From Microvirga massiliensis (GTDB lineage: Bacteria > Pseudomonadota > Alphaproteobacteria > Rhizobiales > Beijerinckiaceae): a stretch of 64,000 nt of DNA. Below the pieces are notes generated by a model. It had not been told where the DNA came from, made no database searches, and was given only the letters and a program-made list of their open reading frames with translations. Where the stretch lies: assembly GCF_001006805.1 (NCBI RefSeq), contig NZ_LN811350.1, forward strand, positions 966,112 to 1,030,111. The letters are read 5' to 3'. Shown in pieces: positions 46,318 to 55,266 of the stretch. Numbering within the stretch: position 1 is the stretch's first letter; every line of letters starts with the position of its first letter. Made by a program: the position numbers and the translations under genes.

Positions 46318-46714
46318 GTCGATATTCCCTCGAGAGCAAGGCGGCAGCCGCAGAGCATGCGCCGGTCGTGCTCAATCCAGAGCCCAAAGCTTGGCCGTCA
46401 ACGTCGGGACAAGGTGAGTTGTTCCCTCGATTTCTCCACGCGGCATCTGCAGCTTGGGGAGCCTTGGGAGGCATAAAGGTCGAAGCGGGGCGGGAACAAA
46501 GATGAAGCCGAGGCGTTGAGTCGCGGAAATGCCAAGCTCAGGAGGAACAATGCCCAGCTCGGCAGTCGCCGACCGATCCATGCCTGCAGACCATCGCTCG
46601 CGATAACGATTCCGCATCCTGCGGCTTTGCGCAACCTGTCCATCACTGACAGCGCATTCTGAATGCTTCCGGCGACGCTTCGTCGTCCATCGAAACTCCA
46701 GAACGAGGCCCTTC
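46318..46714. promoter_or_regulatory. divergent intergenic region between the two arms of the glycan cluster
   Basis: Nearly 400 bases between ino1 (leftward) and the epimerase gene (rightward). It must contain both promoters; the AT-richer part around 46430-46520 is the likeliest place. No clear operator dyad or gene was found. Confidence 0.5.
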
Positions 46715-47827
46715 GTGGCAGAACTTGTCCTCATCACAGGCGGGGCCGGCTTCATCGGCCGATATGTGGCGCGAGCCTGTCTGGCCCGTGGTCATCGCGT
46801 CCGCGTCATCGACAGCCTCATCGAGCAGGTCCACGGCAGCCGTGCCGCACCCGAGGGTCTCGATCGTGAGGTCGAGATGGTCGTGGGCGACATACGGGAT
46901 ACGGATGTCCTGTCCCGGGCTCTGAGGGGTGTAGACAGCGTCATCCACCTCGCCGCCGAGGTTGGCGTCGGGCAGAGCATGTACGCGGTCGACCGGTACG
47001 TCTCCGTCAACGACCACGGGACGGCCGTGCTCTTTCAGCAGCTCATCGACCAGCCCGTCCGGCGAGTGGTCGTCGCCTCGTCGATGAGCATTTATGGAGA
47101 GGGCCTCTATCGTGATGCCGATGGTCGGATCATCGAGGATGTTGTCCGCGTGCCGCGTGCCCGGCCAGGCGACCCCTGGGATCCGCTGGATCGCCAGGGC
47201 CGGCCTCTCGTGCCCATCCCAACGCCGGAATCGAAGCGCCCGACGCTCGCCTCCGTCTATGCGCTCACGAAATACGTTCAGGAGCGTCTGACGCTCACCC
47301 TGACTCAGGCCTATGGAATGGAGGGCGTCGCGCTCCGGCTCTGGAACGCCTATGGTCCCGGTCAGGCGCTCTCGAACCCCTATACCGGCGTCCTTGCGAT
47401 CTTCGCATCGCGCCTGCACAACGGTCAGCCACCGATCATCTTCGAGGATGGCGAGCAGCGGCGGGATTTCGTCCATGTCGAGGATGTCGCCGAGGCATTC
47501 GTGCTCGGCCTCGAGCACGAGCGGGCGCCCGGCGGGGTCTTCAACGTCGGAAGCGGCGAGGATCGTTCCGTCAGCGAGGTCGCGAGACTCCTCGCGTCGG
47601 CGATGGACCGGCCCATCGCTCCCGAAATCGCCGGCAAGGCGCGCGTCGGCGACATCCGACACTGCATCGCAGATATTTCCTCCATCACCCGGGAACTCGG
47701 ATTCCGGCCGCGGAAGGATTTCTCACGGGGACTTGCCGAACTTGCCGAGTGGGTTGCCCGGCAGGAAGCGCGGGACCGTGTTCAGGAGGCGCGGCGCGAA
47801 CTCGAAGCGCGAGGCCTCGTCGCATGA
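46715..47827 (+). CDS. NDP-sugar epimerase (dTDP-L-rhamnose 4-epimerase-like)
   Basis: The 370-residue extended SDR starts with GTG. The NAD loop is LITGGAGFIGRYVARACL, DIRDTDVLSRALRGVDSVIH follows, and the catalytic Y-x-x-x-K is in YALTKYVQE; the S/T partner lies in VVASSMSIYGEG. The inserted PTPESKRPTLAS block and NAYGPGQALSNPYTGV are typical of the dTDP-L-rhamnose 4-epimerase (WbiB-like) group. It converts one nucleotide sugar to its 4-epimer in the cytosol. The next gene overlaps by four bases. Confidence 0.85.
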   Translation: MAELVLITGGAGFIGRYVARACLARGHRVRVIDSLIEQVHGSRAAPEGLDREVEMVVGDIRDTDVLSRALRGVDSVIHLAAEVGVGQSMYAVDRYVSVNDHGTAVLFQQLIDQPVRRVVVASSMSIYGEGLYRDADGRIIEDVVRVPRARPGDPWDPLDRQGRPLVPIPTPESKRPTLASVYALTKYVQERLTLTLTQAYGMEGVALRLWNAYGPGQALSNPYTGVLAIFASRLHNGQPPIIFEDGEQRRDFVHVEDVAEAFVLGLEHERAPGGVFNVGSGEDRSVSEVARLLASAMDRPIAPEIAGKARVGDIRHCIADISSITRELGFRPRKDFSRGLAELAEWVARQEARDRVQEARRELEARGLVA

Positions 47828-48936
47828 CCGACGCCACGTCACCCGTGAAACCGACTGTCCTGCGCCGAAGGCCGATCCTCATCACCGGCGGAGCCGGTTT
47901 CATCGGGTCGAATCTGGCGGATCGGCTCGCGTCTGAGGGCAGGGACGTCCTCGTCCTCGATGCCCTTTCGCGCGAAGGCGTCGAGCGCAATTTGGCCTGG
48001 CTCAAGAGCCGCCATCCCGAACGGATCTCGTCGGTGATCGCCGATATCCGGGACGAGGCTGCCGTCGCAAATGCCGCGGCCGAGGCGCAGGCGGTGTTTC
48101 ACCTTGCGGCGCAGGTGGCGGTCACGACGAGTCTGGACAATCCCCGCGAGGATTTCGACATCAATCTTCGTGGCACGATCCACCTGCTCGAAGCCCTGCG
48201 GCGGCGAAATGAGCGCACGCCGCTCCTCTTCGCTTCCACCAACAAGGTCTATGGAGATCTGGCGGACGTCGTGCTTGAGAGGACCGGCGATGCCTACCTG
48301 CCGGCCGATGTTTCGCTCCGCGGCACGGGCATCGGCGAGGACAGGCCTCTCGATTTCCATACGCCGTATGGTTGCTCGAAGGGGGCAGCCGATCAGTATG
48401 TGCTCGATTATGCGCGATCCTTCGGCGTTCCGACCTGTGTGCTCCGGATGAGTTGCATCTACGGGCAGCGCCAGATGGGAACCGAAGATCAAGGCTGGGT
48501 CGCCCATTTCCTGATTCGTGCGCTCAAGGGTGAGCCGATCGTCATCTACGGCGATGGTTGTCAGGTTCGCGATGTCCTCGATGTGCAGGACGCCATCGAA
48601 GCCTATGTGAATGCCTGGATGCGGATTGATCGTGTCGCGGGCCATGCATTCAATCTCGGAGGAGGAACCGCGAACGCCATCAGCCTGCGCCAACTTCTTG
48701 CCTATATGGAAAGCCTTCTCGGTCAGCGCGTGGCCACGAACTTCTCCGATTGGAGGGCGGGCGACCAGCGCTACTACGTTTCCGATACGCGCCGAGCGCA
48801 TCAGCAACTCGGATTGCGGACGCCCCGTCCGTGGAAAGACGGCATTGCAGCGCTCCTGGCTTGGCTTCGCGAAGAGAACGCGCCGGTGCGTCGGCAACGG
48901 GCCGCTCCACTGCATCGTGCCGAGGCACGGCCGTGA
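47824..48936 (+). CDS. NDP-sugar epimerase (CDP-paratose 2-epimerase-like)
   Basis: The 370-residue extended SDR has RPILITGGAGFIGSNLADRL, FHLAAQVAVTTSLDNPREDF, STNKVYGDL, the active site in HTPYGCSKGAADQYVLDYAR (Y-x-x-x-K) and RMSCIYGQRQMGTEDQGWVA. The NKVYG and GTEDQGW motifs are characteristic of CDP-paratose 2-epimerase and related enzymes. The start is the ATG overlapping the upstream stop codon (ATGA). It supplies a second, unusual nucleotide sugar. Confidence 0.85.
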   Translation: MTDATSPVKPTVLRRRPILITGGAGFIGSNLADRLASEGRDVLVLDALSREGVERNLAWLKSRHPERISSVIADIRDEAAVANAAAEAQAVFHLAAQVAVTTSLDNPREDFDINLRGTIHLLEALRRRNERTPLLFASTNKVYGDLADVVLERTGDAYLPADVSLRGTGIGEDRPLDFHTPYGCSKGAADQYVLDYARSFGVPTCVLRMSCIYGQRQMGTEDQGWVAHFLIRALKGEPIVIYGDGCQVRDVLDVQDAIEAYVNAWMRIDRVAGHAFNLGGGTANAISLRQLLAYMESLLGQRVATNFSDWRAGDQRYYVSDTRRAHQQLGLRTPRPWKDGIAALLAWLREENAPVRRQRAAPLHRAEARP

Positions 48937-49066
48937 CGCGGGCACTTACTCATCGCGAGCTACGTACCAGGGCTCGGGTGAGCGCACGTCGCGCGGGATC
49001 CTGTTGCAGTCGGCCTCATCACGCTGATGCGCTAAGACGCACCCACCTCAGCGCTGCCCAGAAGAG

Positions 49067-50275
49067 ATGTCCGGGACCTCTGATCTGTCCGGTGATCCAG
49101 TGTCTGCGCGGATAGCGGCATCCGACTTTGTGCCGCGGCGAATTCTCATCACCGCCGACGCGGTTGGTGGTGTCTGGACACACGCGATCGATGTCGCCGC
49201 GGGATTACGACAGCATGGGATCGAGGTCATTCTCGCTGTGCTCGGCCCGGGCCCTTCGGGAGCGGAGATGGCTCGCGCCCGGCATATTGCGGATGTGGTC
49301 TCGTTGCCGCTCCCGCTCGACTGGACGGCACAACATCCTGCTGAAATCGAAGCGGCTGCTCGCGAAGTCTCCCGTCTCGCTGCGGATGTATCGGCGGATC
49401 TCGTGCACCTCAATTCGCCGGCTCTTGCAGCCTATGGGCATTTTCGGGCGCCGGTCGTCGCGCTCGCCCATTCCTGTGTTGCAACCTGGTGGGATGCCGT
49501 TCGCACGGGTCCGCTGCCGCAGGATTTCGAGTGGCGCACGGAGCTCATCGGCCGCGGCTATAGCAATGCCTCGATTGTCGTCGCCCCAAGTGAAGCCTTC
49601 GCCAAGGCGACGGCCAGTCGCTATGAACTGGCTGCCGTTCGCACCGTTCACAACGGCCGTGCGGCGCCGGCTTCCCTAGAGAGCGACATCGACTCGAAAG
49701 CAGGCTCGGGGGGGGACGATCACGCCGCGAGTGCGGAGTCCCTGTTCGTCCTGACTGCTGGTCGATTGTGGGACGAGGGGAAGAATGTCGCTACACTCGA
49801 TGCCATAGCTGACCGCGTATCCGTTCCGGTCTTCGCGGCTGGTCCGCTTGCCGGGCCGCAGGGAGGCGGCTTCGGATCGCAGCGGCTGCAGACTCTCGGC
49901 CTCCTCTCCGAGCCTGCGCTCCGTAGGCTCTATGCAAAGCAGCCGATCTTCGCATCTCCTGCGCTCTACGAGCCGTTCGGCCTTGCCGTTCTCGAGGCAG
50001 CCCAGGCCGGATGCCCGCTCGTTCTTTCTGATATCCCGACCTTCCGCGAGTTGTGGGACGGCGCGGCGATCTTCGTGCCGGCCCGGGACGAGGCCGCGCT
50101 CGCCTCGGCCATCGACGAGCTTGCTACAGATTCTGACCGCCGTGCAAGGATGGGAGAGGCGGCACGCGAACGTGCGCTGCGCTTCACGCCGGAGCGAATG
50201 GTTGCCGGACTCCTCGATGTTTACCGAACCGTACTCTCCACGCCTGCCCGGAAGATGAAGGAAGTCGCGGCTTGA
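49067..50275 (+). CDS. GT4-family glycosyltransferase
   Basis: The 402-residue GT-B protein has an N-terminal acceptor domain beginning RRILITADAVGGVWTHAIDV, which matches the GGVWTH loop of GT4 enzymes. The donor domain contains LFVLTAGRLWDEGKN and the E-x7-E motif EPFGLAVLEAAQAG. It transfers a sugar from an NDP donor with retention. GT4 includes the inositol-acceptor enzymes PimA and MshA, so inositol or inositol phosphate is a possible acceptor here; this is inference from context. It overlaps the next gene by four bases. Confidence 0.88.
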   Translation: MSGTSDLSGDPVSARIAASDFVPRRILITADAVGGVWTHAIDVAAGLRQHGIEVILAVLGPGPSGAEMARARHIADVVSLPLPLDWTAQHPAEIEAAAREVSRLAADVSADLVHLNSPALAAYGHFRAPVVALAHSCVATWWDAVRTGPLPQDFEWRTELIGRGYSNASIVVAPSEAFAKATASRYELAAVRTVHNGRAAPASLESDIDSKAGSGGDDHAASAESLFVLTAGRLWDEGKNVATLDAIADRVSVPVFAAGPLAGPQGGGFGSQRLQTLGLLSEPALRRLYAKQPIFASPALYEPFGLAVLEAAQAGCPLVLSDIPTFRELWDGAAIFVPARDEAALASAIDELATDSDRRARMGEAARERALRFTPERMVAGLLDVYRTVLSTPARKMKEVAA

Positions 50276-51384
50276 GGATCGTCTACTTCACCCACACCTT
50301 GGCATCGTGCTGGAATCATGGAAATGCCCATTTCCTGCGAGGCGTCCTACGCGATCTGGTGCACAGAGGCCACGAGGTCAATGCTTATGAGCCGCCCGAT
50401 CCCTGGAGCCTGGCGAACATGCTGGCGGACCACGGCCCGGATAGTCTGGATCCTTTCCGCCATTTCTATCCCGAACTGAAGTCGCAGGCCCTCCCTCCGG
50501 ATGCGGATCTGGAGCAACGGCTCGCGGATGCGGACGCTGTGCTCGTTCACGAGTGGAACGATCCCACGCTTGTGGCAGCAATTGGAGCTCTGCGGAAGCG
50601 CGGGGCGCGATTCACGCTCCTCTTCCACGATACTCACCATCGTGCAGTCAGCGATCCGCAAGCGATCCGCCAGTTCGATCTTTCAGGCTATGACGGAGTA
50701 CTCGCCTTCGGCGAGGCTCTCGCCGAGGTTTACCGCAGCTGGGGCTGGGGTTCGCGCGTTTTCGTCTGGCACGAGGCGGCTGATACGCGGCTCTTCCGAC
50801 CGCCGCTCCACGAGGGAGAGCGGCATGGCCTCGTGTGGATCGGAAACTGGGGTGACGACGAGCGAAGCGAGGAATTGGAACACTTCCTGCTTCATCCTGC
50901 TCGTGCGGCCGGCTTGCCTCTCGACATCTATGGGGTTCGCTATCCGAACCATGCCCTTGCCATGCTGGCGCGCTATGGTGCGCACTATCGTGGATGGCTG
51001 CCGAATCCGCGGGCGCCGGAGATCTTCGCACGACATCTCGCGACGGTTCATGTCCCGAGGCGATTCTATGTCGATCTCCTGCCGGGAATCCCGACCATCC
51101 GGGTCTTCGAAGCGCTCGCCTGCGGGATCCCGCTGATTTCGGCACCATGGGAGGATGCCGAGGGCCTCTTCCGTCCGGGCGAAGATTATCTCGTCGCGCG
51201 AGACGGGAACGACATGCTGTCCCACATGCGTGCAGTTGCGAGAGATGCCGCTCTTCGCGAGTCCCTCCAGGCGAACGGGCTCGAGGCGATCCGCGCTCGT
51301 CATTCGTGCGTGCACCGGGCCGAACAGCTTCTCGGCATCCTCGCCAAACTCGGCACTACCGCGTCCCTGGAGTTGTCTGCATGA
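50272..51384 (+). CDS. CgeB-type glycosyltransferase (copy 2)
   Basis: The 370-residue protein starts with TTG overlapping the stop codon of the GT4 gene. Its N-terminus MRIVYFTHTLASCWNHGNAH is followed by FLRGVLRDLVHRGHEV, the shared S-x-W-x-x-G-x-A...R pattern of this family. The C-terminal half has WIGNWGDDERSEELEHFLLH and IRVFEALACGIPLISAPWED for the donor site. Compared with copies 1 and 4 it lacks the SSSWGNGHAT form, so it probably uses another donor or acceptor. It overlaps copy 3 by four bases. Confidence 0.82.
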   Translation: MRIVYFTHTLASCWNHGNAHFLRGVLRDLVHRGHEVNAYEPPDPWSLANMLADHGPDSLDPFRHFYPELKSQALPPDADLEQRLADADAVLVHEWNDPTLVAAIGALRKRGARFTLLFHDTHHRAVSDPQAIRQFDLSGYDGVLAFGEALAEVYRSWGWGSRVFVWHEAADTRLFRPPLHEGERHGLVWIGNWGDDERSEELEHFLLHPARAAGLPLDIYGVRYPNHALAMLARYGAHYRGWLPNPRAPEIFARHLATVHVPRRFYVDLLPGIPTIRVFEALACGIPLISAPWEDAEGLFRPGEDYLVARDGNDMLSHMRAVARDAALRESLQANGLEAIRARHSCVHRAEQLLGILAKLGTTASLELSA

Positions 51385-52475
51385 AGATTGCGTTCTACGG
51401 ATCGAGTCTCCTGTCCTCGTACTGGAACGGTGCGGCCACATATTACCGCGGTTTGCTCAGCGATCTCGCACGCCGTGGGTACAGGATCACATTCTACGAG
51501 CCGGATGCATTCGACCGGCAGCAGCATCGGGATATCGACCCCCCTAACTGGGCGGAAGTGAAAGTCTACCCGGCTAACATCGAGGCAATGCGCGCCGTGG
51601 TCGCGGAAGCGGCGCGCGCCGATATCGTCGTCAAGGCATCCGGTGTCGGCGTCTTCGACACGGAACTCCTCGAAGGAGTCGTCGCGGCTTCGCAACCGGA
51701 CGCGATCCGGATTTTCTGGGATGTCGATGCTCCGGCGACCTTGGCCGAGCTGCGCGCCGATCCCGGGCACGCGCTGCATCGCGCGATGCCGAGCCTCGAC
51801 CTGGTATTCACTTATGGCGGTGGCCCGCCGGTCGTCGCCGGCTATCGGAGCTTCGGCGCCCGAACCTGCATTCCGATCTACAATGCGCTCGATCCGAGCA
51901 CGCATTACCCCGTGCCCGCAGAGGAGCGGTTCGTGGCCGATCTAGCCTTCCTGGGCAACAGGCTCCCTGATCGTGAGGCTCGCGTCGAGGAGTTCTTCCT
52001 CAGGCCGGCAGCGGATCTCCCGGAGCGCAGCTTCCTGATCGGCGGCAACGGCTGGGAAACCAAGGCCATGCCACCGAATGTGAGGTCGTTGGGGCACGTC
52101 TACACGCGTGAGCATAACGCCTTTAACACGAGTCCGCTTGCCGTCCTGAACATCGCGCGTGACTCGATGGCGACGACCGGATTCTCTCCAGCGACACGCG
52201 TTTTCGAGGCAGCGGGGGCGGGAGCCTGCCTGATCACCGATGCCTGGATCGGGCTCGAACTCTTTCTGAAAGATGGCGAGGAGGTGCTCGTTGCTCGAGA
52301 CGGAAAGGATGTGGCGGAGCATGTGGCCGCTTTGACGCCCGCTCGCGCCGCTGCAATCGGGCAGGCCGCCCGGAGCAGAATTCTCGCCGAGCACACTTAC
52401 ACGAGGCGTGGCACGGAGGTCGATGCGATCCTGCGCAAAATGGTGCTGGAGAAGCAACAGAGGAGTGTCGCGTGA
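51381..52475 (+). CDS. CgeB-type glycosyltransferase (copy 3)
   Basis: The 364-residue protein begins MKIAFYGSSLLSSYWNGAAT followed by YYRGLLSDLARRGYRITFYE. It shares with the other copies FLGNRLPDREARVEEFFL, FLIGGNGWETKAMP and TRVFEAAGAGACLITDAWIG. The phrase DIVVKASGVGVFDTELLEGV shows the Rossmann segment of the first domain. The ATG overlaps the upstream stop and its own stop overlaps the next start, so all are translated as one block. Confidence 0.85.
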   Translation: MKIAFYGSSLLSSYWNGAATYYRGLLSDLARRGYRITFYEPDAFDRQQHRDIDPPNWAEVKVYPANIEAMRAVVAEAARADIVVKASGVGVFDTELLEGVVAASQPDAIRIFWDVDAPATLAELRADPGHALHRAMPSLDLVFTYGGGPPVVAGYRSFGARTCIPIYNALDPSTHYPVPAEERFVADLAFLGNRLPDREARVEEFFLRPAADLPERSFLIGGNGWETKAMPPNVRSLGHVYTREHNAFNTSPLAVLNIARDSMATTGFSPATRVFEAAGAGACLITDAWIGLELFLKDGEEVLVARDGKDVAEHVAALTPARAAAIGQAARSRILAEHTYTRRGTEVDAILRKMVLEKQQRSVA

Positions 52476-53581
52476 AAGCGGGTCTCCAGATCGTTGTGCT
52501 CGGCCTCTCGCTCTCTTCGTCTTGGGGCAATGGTCATGCCACGACCTTCCGTGCGCTCCTGAAGGCATGCTCGCAGCGAGGGCACGATATTCTCTTTCTC
52601 GAGCGCGATGTCCCTTGGTATGCGGCACATCGGGATCTCGAGAGGCCGCCCTATTGTGAACTCGCATTCTATTCGAGCCTCAAGGAGCTGCCTCGGTTCC
52701 GTGAGCGCATCGCGCAGGCCGATGCCGTGATCGTCGGCTCCTATGTCCCCGATGGAGTAGCCGTCGGACGCTACGTGCAGTCGGTGGCACAAGGCGTCAC
52801 CGCTTTCTATGATATCGATACGCCCGTGACGCTCGCAAAGCTGGCACGCGACGATTATGAGTATCTTTCGCCGGAACTGATCCCGGGATACGACATCTAC
52901 TTCTCCTTCACGGGCGGTCCGACTCTCGGCATGATCGAGGAGCATTACGGCTCACCCGCTGCGCGAGCTCTTTATTGCTCCGTGGATCCGGAACTCTATC
53001 CAAGACTCCCGCGCGTCGAGCGCTGGGATCTCGGTTATCTCGGCACGTATAGTCCCGATCGCCAGCCGACCCTGGAACGGCTACTCCTGACGCCCGCCAG
53101 TCTTGCGCCAGATCTGCGGTTCGTCGTGGCCGGGCCGCAATACCCGGCCGACATCGTATGGCCTGCGAATGTCGAGCGGATCGAGCATGTGCCGCCTGCC
53201 GAGCACCCTGCTTTCTACGCGGCTTGCCGCTTCACGCTCAACGTGACGCGAGCCGACATGATACGCGCAGGCTTCAGCCCCAGCGTTCGTCTTTTTGAGG
53301 CAGCGGCCTGCGGAACGCCTATCATCTCCGACGATTGGGAGGGATTGGACACGGTCCTCGCTCCCGGCCGCGAGATTCACGTGGCGAAATCCGCCTCCGA
53401 TGTCATCGAGGCTCTCACGAACTGGTCCGAGGAGCGCCGCATCGCGCAATCGGAGGCGGCCCGCCACCGAGTCCTGGCCGCGCACACGGCAGGACACCGG
53501 GCGAGGGCTCTCGAGGGGACCATCCTTGAATCTGTTGGTTCAAAAGCAAGGAAGCGTATCGCGATCCGGGCCCGCGCCTAG
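52472..53581 (+). CDS. CgeB-type glycosyltransferase (copy 4)
   Basis: The 369-residue protein starts with GTG overlapping the preceding stop. QIVVLGLSLSSSWGNGHATT and FYDIDTPVTLAKLARDDYEY make it the closest relative of copy 1 in the opposite arm (which has FYDLDTPVTLSRLAAGETTT). The donor region is VRLFEAAACGTPIISDDWEG. The pair on both arms suggests a duplication followed by relocation or a cluster inversion. A gap of 105 bases follows before the next gene. Confidence 0.85.
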   Translation: MKAGLQIVVLGLSLSSSWGNGHATTFRALLKACSQRGHDILFLERDVPWYAAHRDLERPPYCELAFYSSLKELPRFRERIAQADAVIVGSYVPDGVAVGRYVQSVAQGVTAFYDIDTPVTLAKLARDDYEYLSPELIPGYDIYFSFTGGPTLGMIEEHYGSPAARALYCSVDPELYPRLPRVERWDLGYLGTYSPDRQPTLERLLLTPASLAPDLRFVVAGPQYPADIVWPANVERIEHVPPAEHPAFYAACRFTLNVTRADMIRAGFSPSVRLFEAAACGTPIISDDWEGLDTVLAPGREIHVAKSASDVIEALTNWSEERRIAQSEAARHRVLAAHTAGHRARALEGTILESVGSKARKRIAIRARA

Positions 53582-53686
53582 AGCTGCTGGGATTTCCTGT
53601 GGACGATATTGAACGAATGCCATGCTGCGACGTTGAGCCACGCAAGTAGCTCGAGCTCTTCAGCCGCCGTTGCGAGAGGTGCGTTT

Positions 53687-54712
53687 ATGAAGAATGGCAG
53701 GAGTAGACATGTCCTTGTCGCGGGCGGCGCCGGGTTCGTTGGGTCTCATCTCTGCGATGCGCTGCTCGGCGAAGGAGCGCACGTCATCGTGCTCGACAAC
53801 TTTCAGACAGGGCGCAGACAGAACCTTCGCCATCTCGAACGCGATCCGCGCTTCGATCTGATCGACGCCGATGTCGTGCGTCCGTTGCCGTCGCGATTGC
53901 GATCCAGCCGATTGCGCCTGGACCAAATCTATAATCTCGCCTGTGCGGCGTCGCCGGTACATTACCAGGCCGACCCGGAGCACACGATGCTGACGAGCGT
54001 CGTCGGGACGCACAATCTCTTGTCCCTAGCCGAAAAGTCAGGTGCTCGCTTTTTCCAGGCATCGACGAGTGAGGTCTATGGTGATCCCGAGATGCATCCT
54101 CAGAGCGAAACCTATTGGGGGCATGTCAACCCGACGGGGCCGCGGGCCTGCTATGACGAGGGGAAGCGGGCCGCGGAGACACTGGTCTTCGATTTCGCGC
54201 GGACCGGGCGCTGCGACGTGCGCGTCGCGCGCATCTTCAACACCTATGGACCTCGCATGCGGGCCGACGATGGCCGCGTCATTTCCAACGTGATCTGCCA
54301 GGCGCTGTCAGGCGACGATATCACGATCTATGGCGACGGAAGCCAGACCCGGTCCTTCTGCTATATCTCGGATCTCGTCGAGGGTTTCCTGCGACTCATG
54401 GAACATGAGGACACGCTTCCCGGCCCGGTGAATCTCGGGAATCCGAATGAACTCACGGTTTCCGATCTCGTGCGGCGTGTCCTGGCATTGACCGGCTCGC
54501 AGTCTTCGGTTGTCCATCGACCCTTGCCCATCGATGATCCGCGTCGACGGCGGCCGGATATCACGCGCGCCACCAAGCTGCTCGGCTGGTCGCCGCGCAC
54601 TCCGCTCGAACAAGGGCTCAAGAAGACCGTTGCCTGGTTCGCCGAGGAGCACGGGCGGCCATCGGACGCGATCCGTGAGCCTGCACGGTTGAGCGGCAGC
54701 ATCCCGGCCTGA
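53687..54712 (+). CDS. UDP-glucuronate decarboxylase-like SDR (UXS type)
   Basis: The ATG at 53687 follows GAGAGGTGCG. The 341-residue protein has [80 protein letters not shown] and the active site [11 protein letters not shown] (Y-x-x-x-K). These motifs match UDP-xylose synthase, which turns UDP-glucuronate into UDP-xylose. A xylose-type donor would fit with the beta-xylosidase-like hydrolase at the far end of the cluster. Confidence 0.88.
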   Translation: MKNGRSRHVLVAGGAGFVGSHLCDALLGEGAHVIVLDNFQTGRRQNLRHLERDPRFDLIDADVVRPLPSRLRSSRLRLDQIYNLACAASPVHYQADPEHTMLTSVVGTHNLLSLAEKSGARFFQASTSEVYGDPEMHPQSETYWGHVNPTGPRACYDEGKRAAETLVFDFARTGRCDVRVARIFNTYGPRMRADDGRVISNVICQALSGDDITIYGDGSQTRSFCYISDLVEGFLRLMEHEDTLPGPVNLGNPNELTVSDLVRRVLALTGSQSSVVHRPLPIDDPRRRRPDITRATKLLGWSPRTPLEQGLKKTVAWFAEEHGRPSDAIREPARLSGSIPA

Positions 54713-54735
54713 TCGCAGGCCTCGGCCGCCGGATC

Positions 54736-55266
54736 ATGTCGAGCCAGCTCAATCTGACCTTCATCGAGCCGCTCCTCGCCATCGGCGGACGATTCGAGCA
54801 TCATCAGACCTCCGATCTGGCCAGCGCCTTGGCCGTGAGGGCAGTCGTCGATCTGCGACTGGAAGACAGCGACGACCCGGAGATCCTCGCGTGCCACGGC
54901 ATCACGTTTCTCCGTCTCCCCACGGAGGACCATGGTGCCGTCGCTCAGGACGATCTCGATCGAGGCGTGTCCTTTGCGAACCAACATCTCGATCGCGGTG
55001 AGCGCGTGCTCGTCCACTGCGAGCACGGCATCGGGCGATCGGCGACACTGGCGCTCTGCATTCTGGCCAAGCGGGGAATAGAGCCCCTCGCTGCCCTGGA
55101 ACTCGCAAAGTCGAAACGCTCCCTCGTCAGCCCGAGCCCCGCTCAATACGAGGCCTGGGTGCGCTGGCTCATCCGGCATGGGATCTGCGGCTCGACCGGA
55201 GCGGCGCTTCCATCCTTCGATGCTTTCAAGGCCATTGCCTATCGCCACCTGACCGGGGCCGTCTGA
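54736..55266 (+). CDS. dual-specificity/tyrosine phosphatase
   Basis: The 176-residue protein has the C-x5-R active-site loop VLVHCEHGIGRSATLALCIL (Cys near residue 98) and a general-acid Asp in PTEDHGAV. It is of the small dual-specificity phosphatase type and could act on phosphotyrosine or on a phosphorylated small molecule such as an inositol phosphate. It is cytosolic. The stop codon shares a base with the start codon of the next gene, so its activity is probably linked with the fusion protein downstream. Confidence 0.85.
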   Translation: MSSQLNLTFIEPLLAIGGRFEHHQTSDLASALAVRAVVDLRLEDSDDPEILACHGITFLRLPTEDHGAVAQDDLDRGVSFANQHLDRGERVLVHCEHGIGRSATLALCILAKRGIEPLAALELAKSKRSLVSPSPAQYEAWVRWLIRHGICGSTGAALPSFDAFKAIAYRHLTGAV

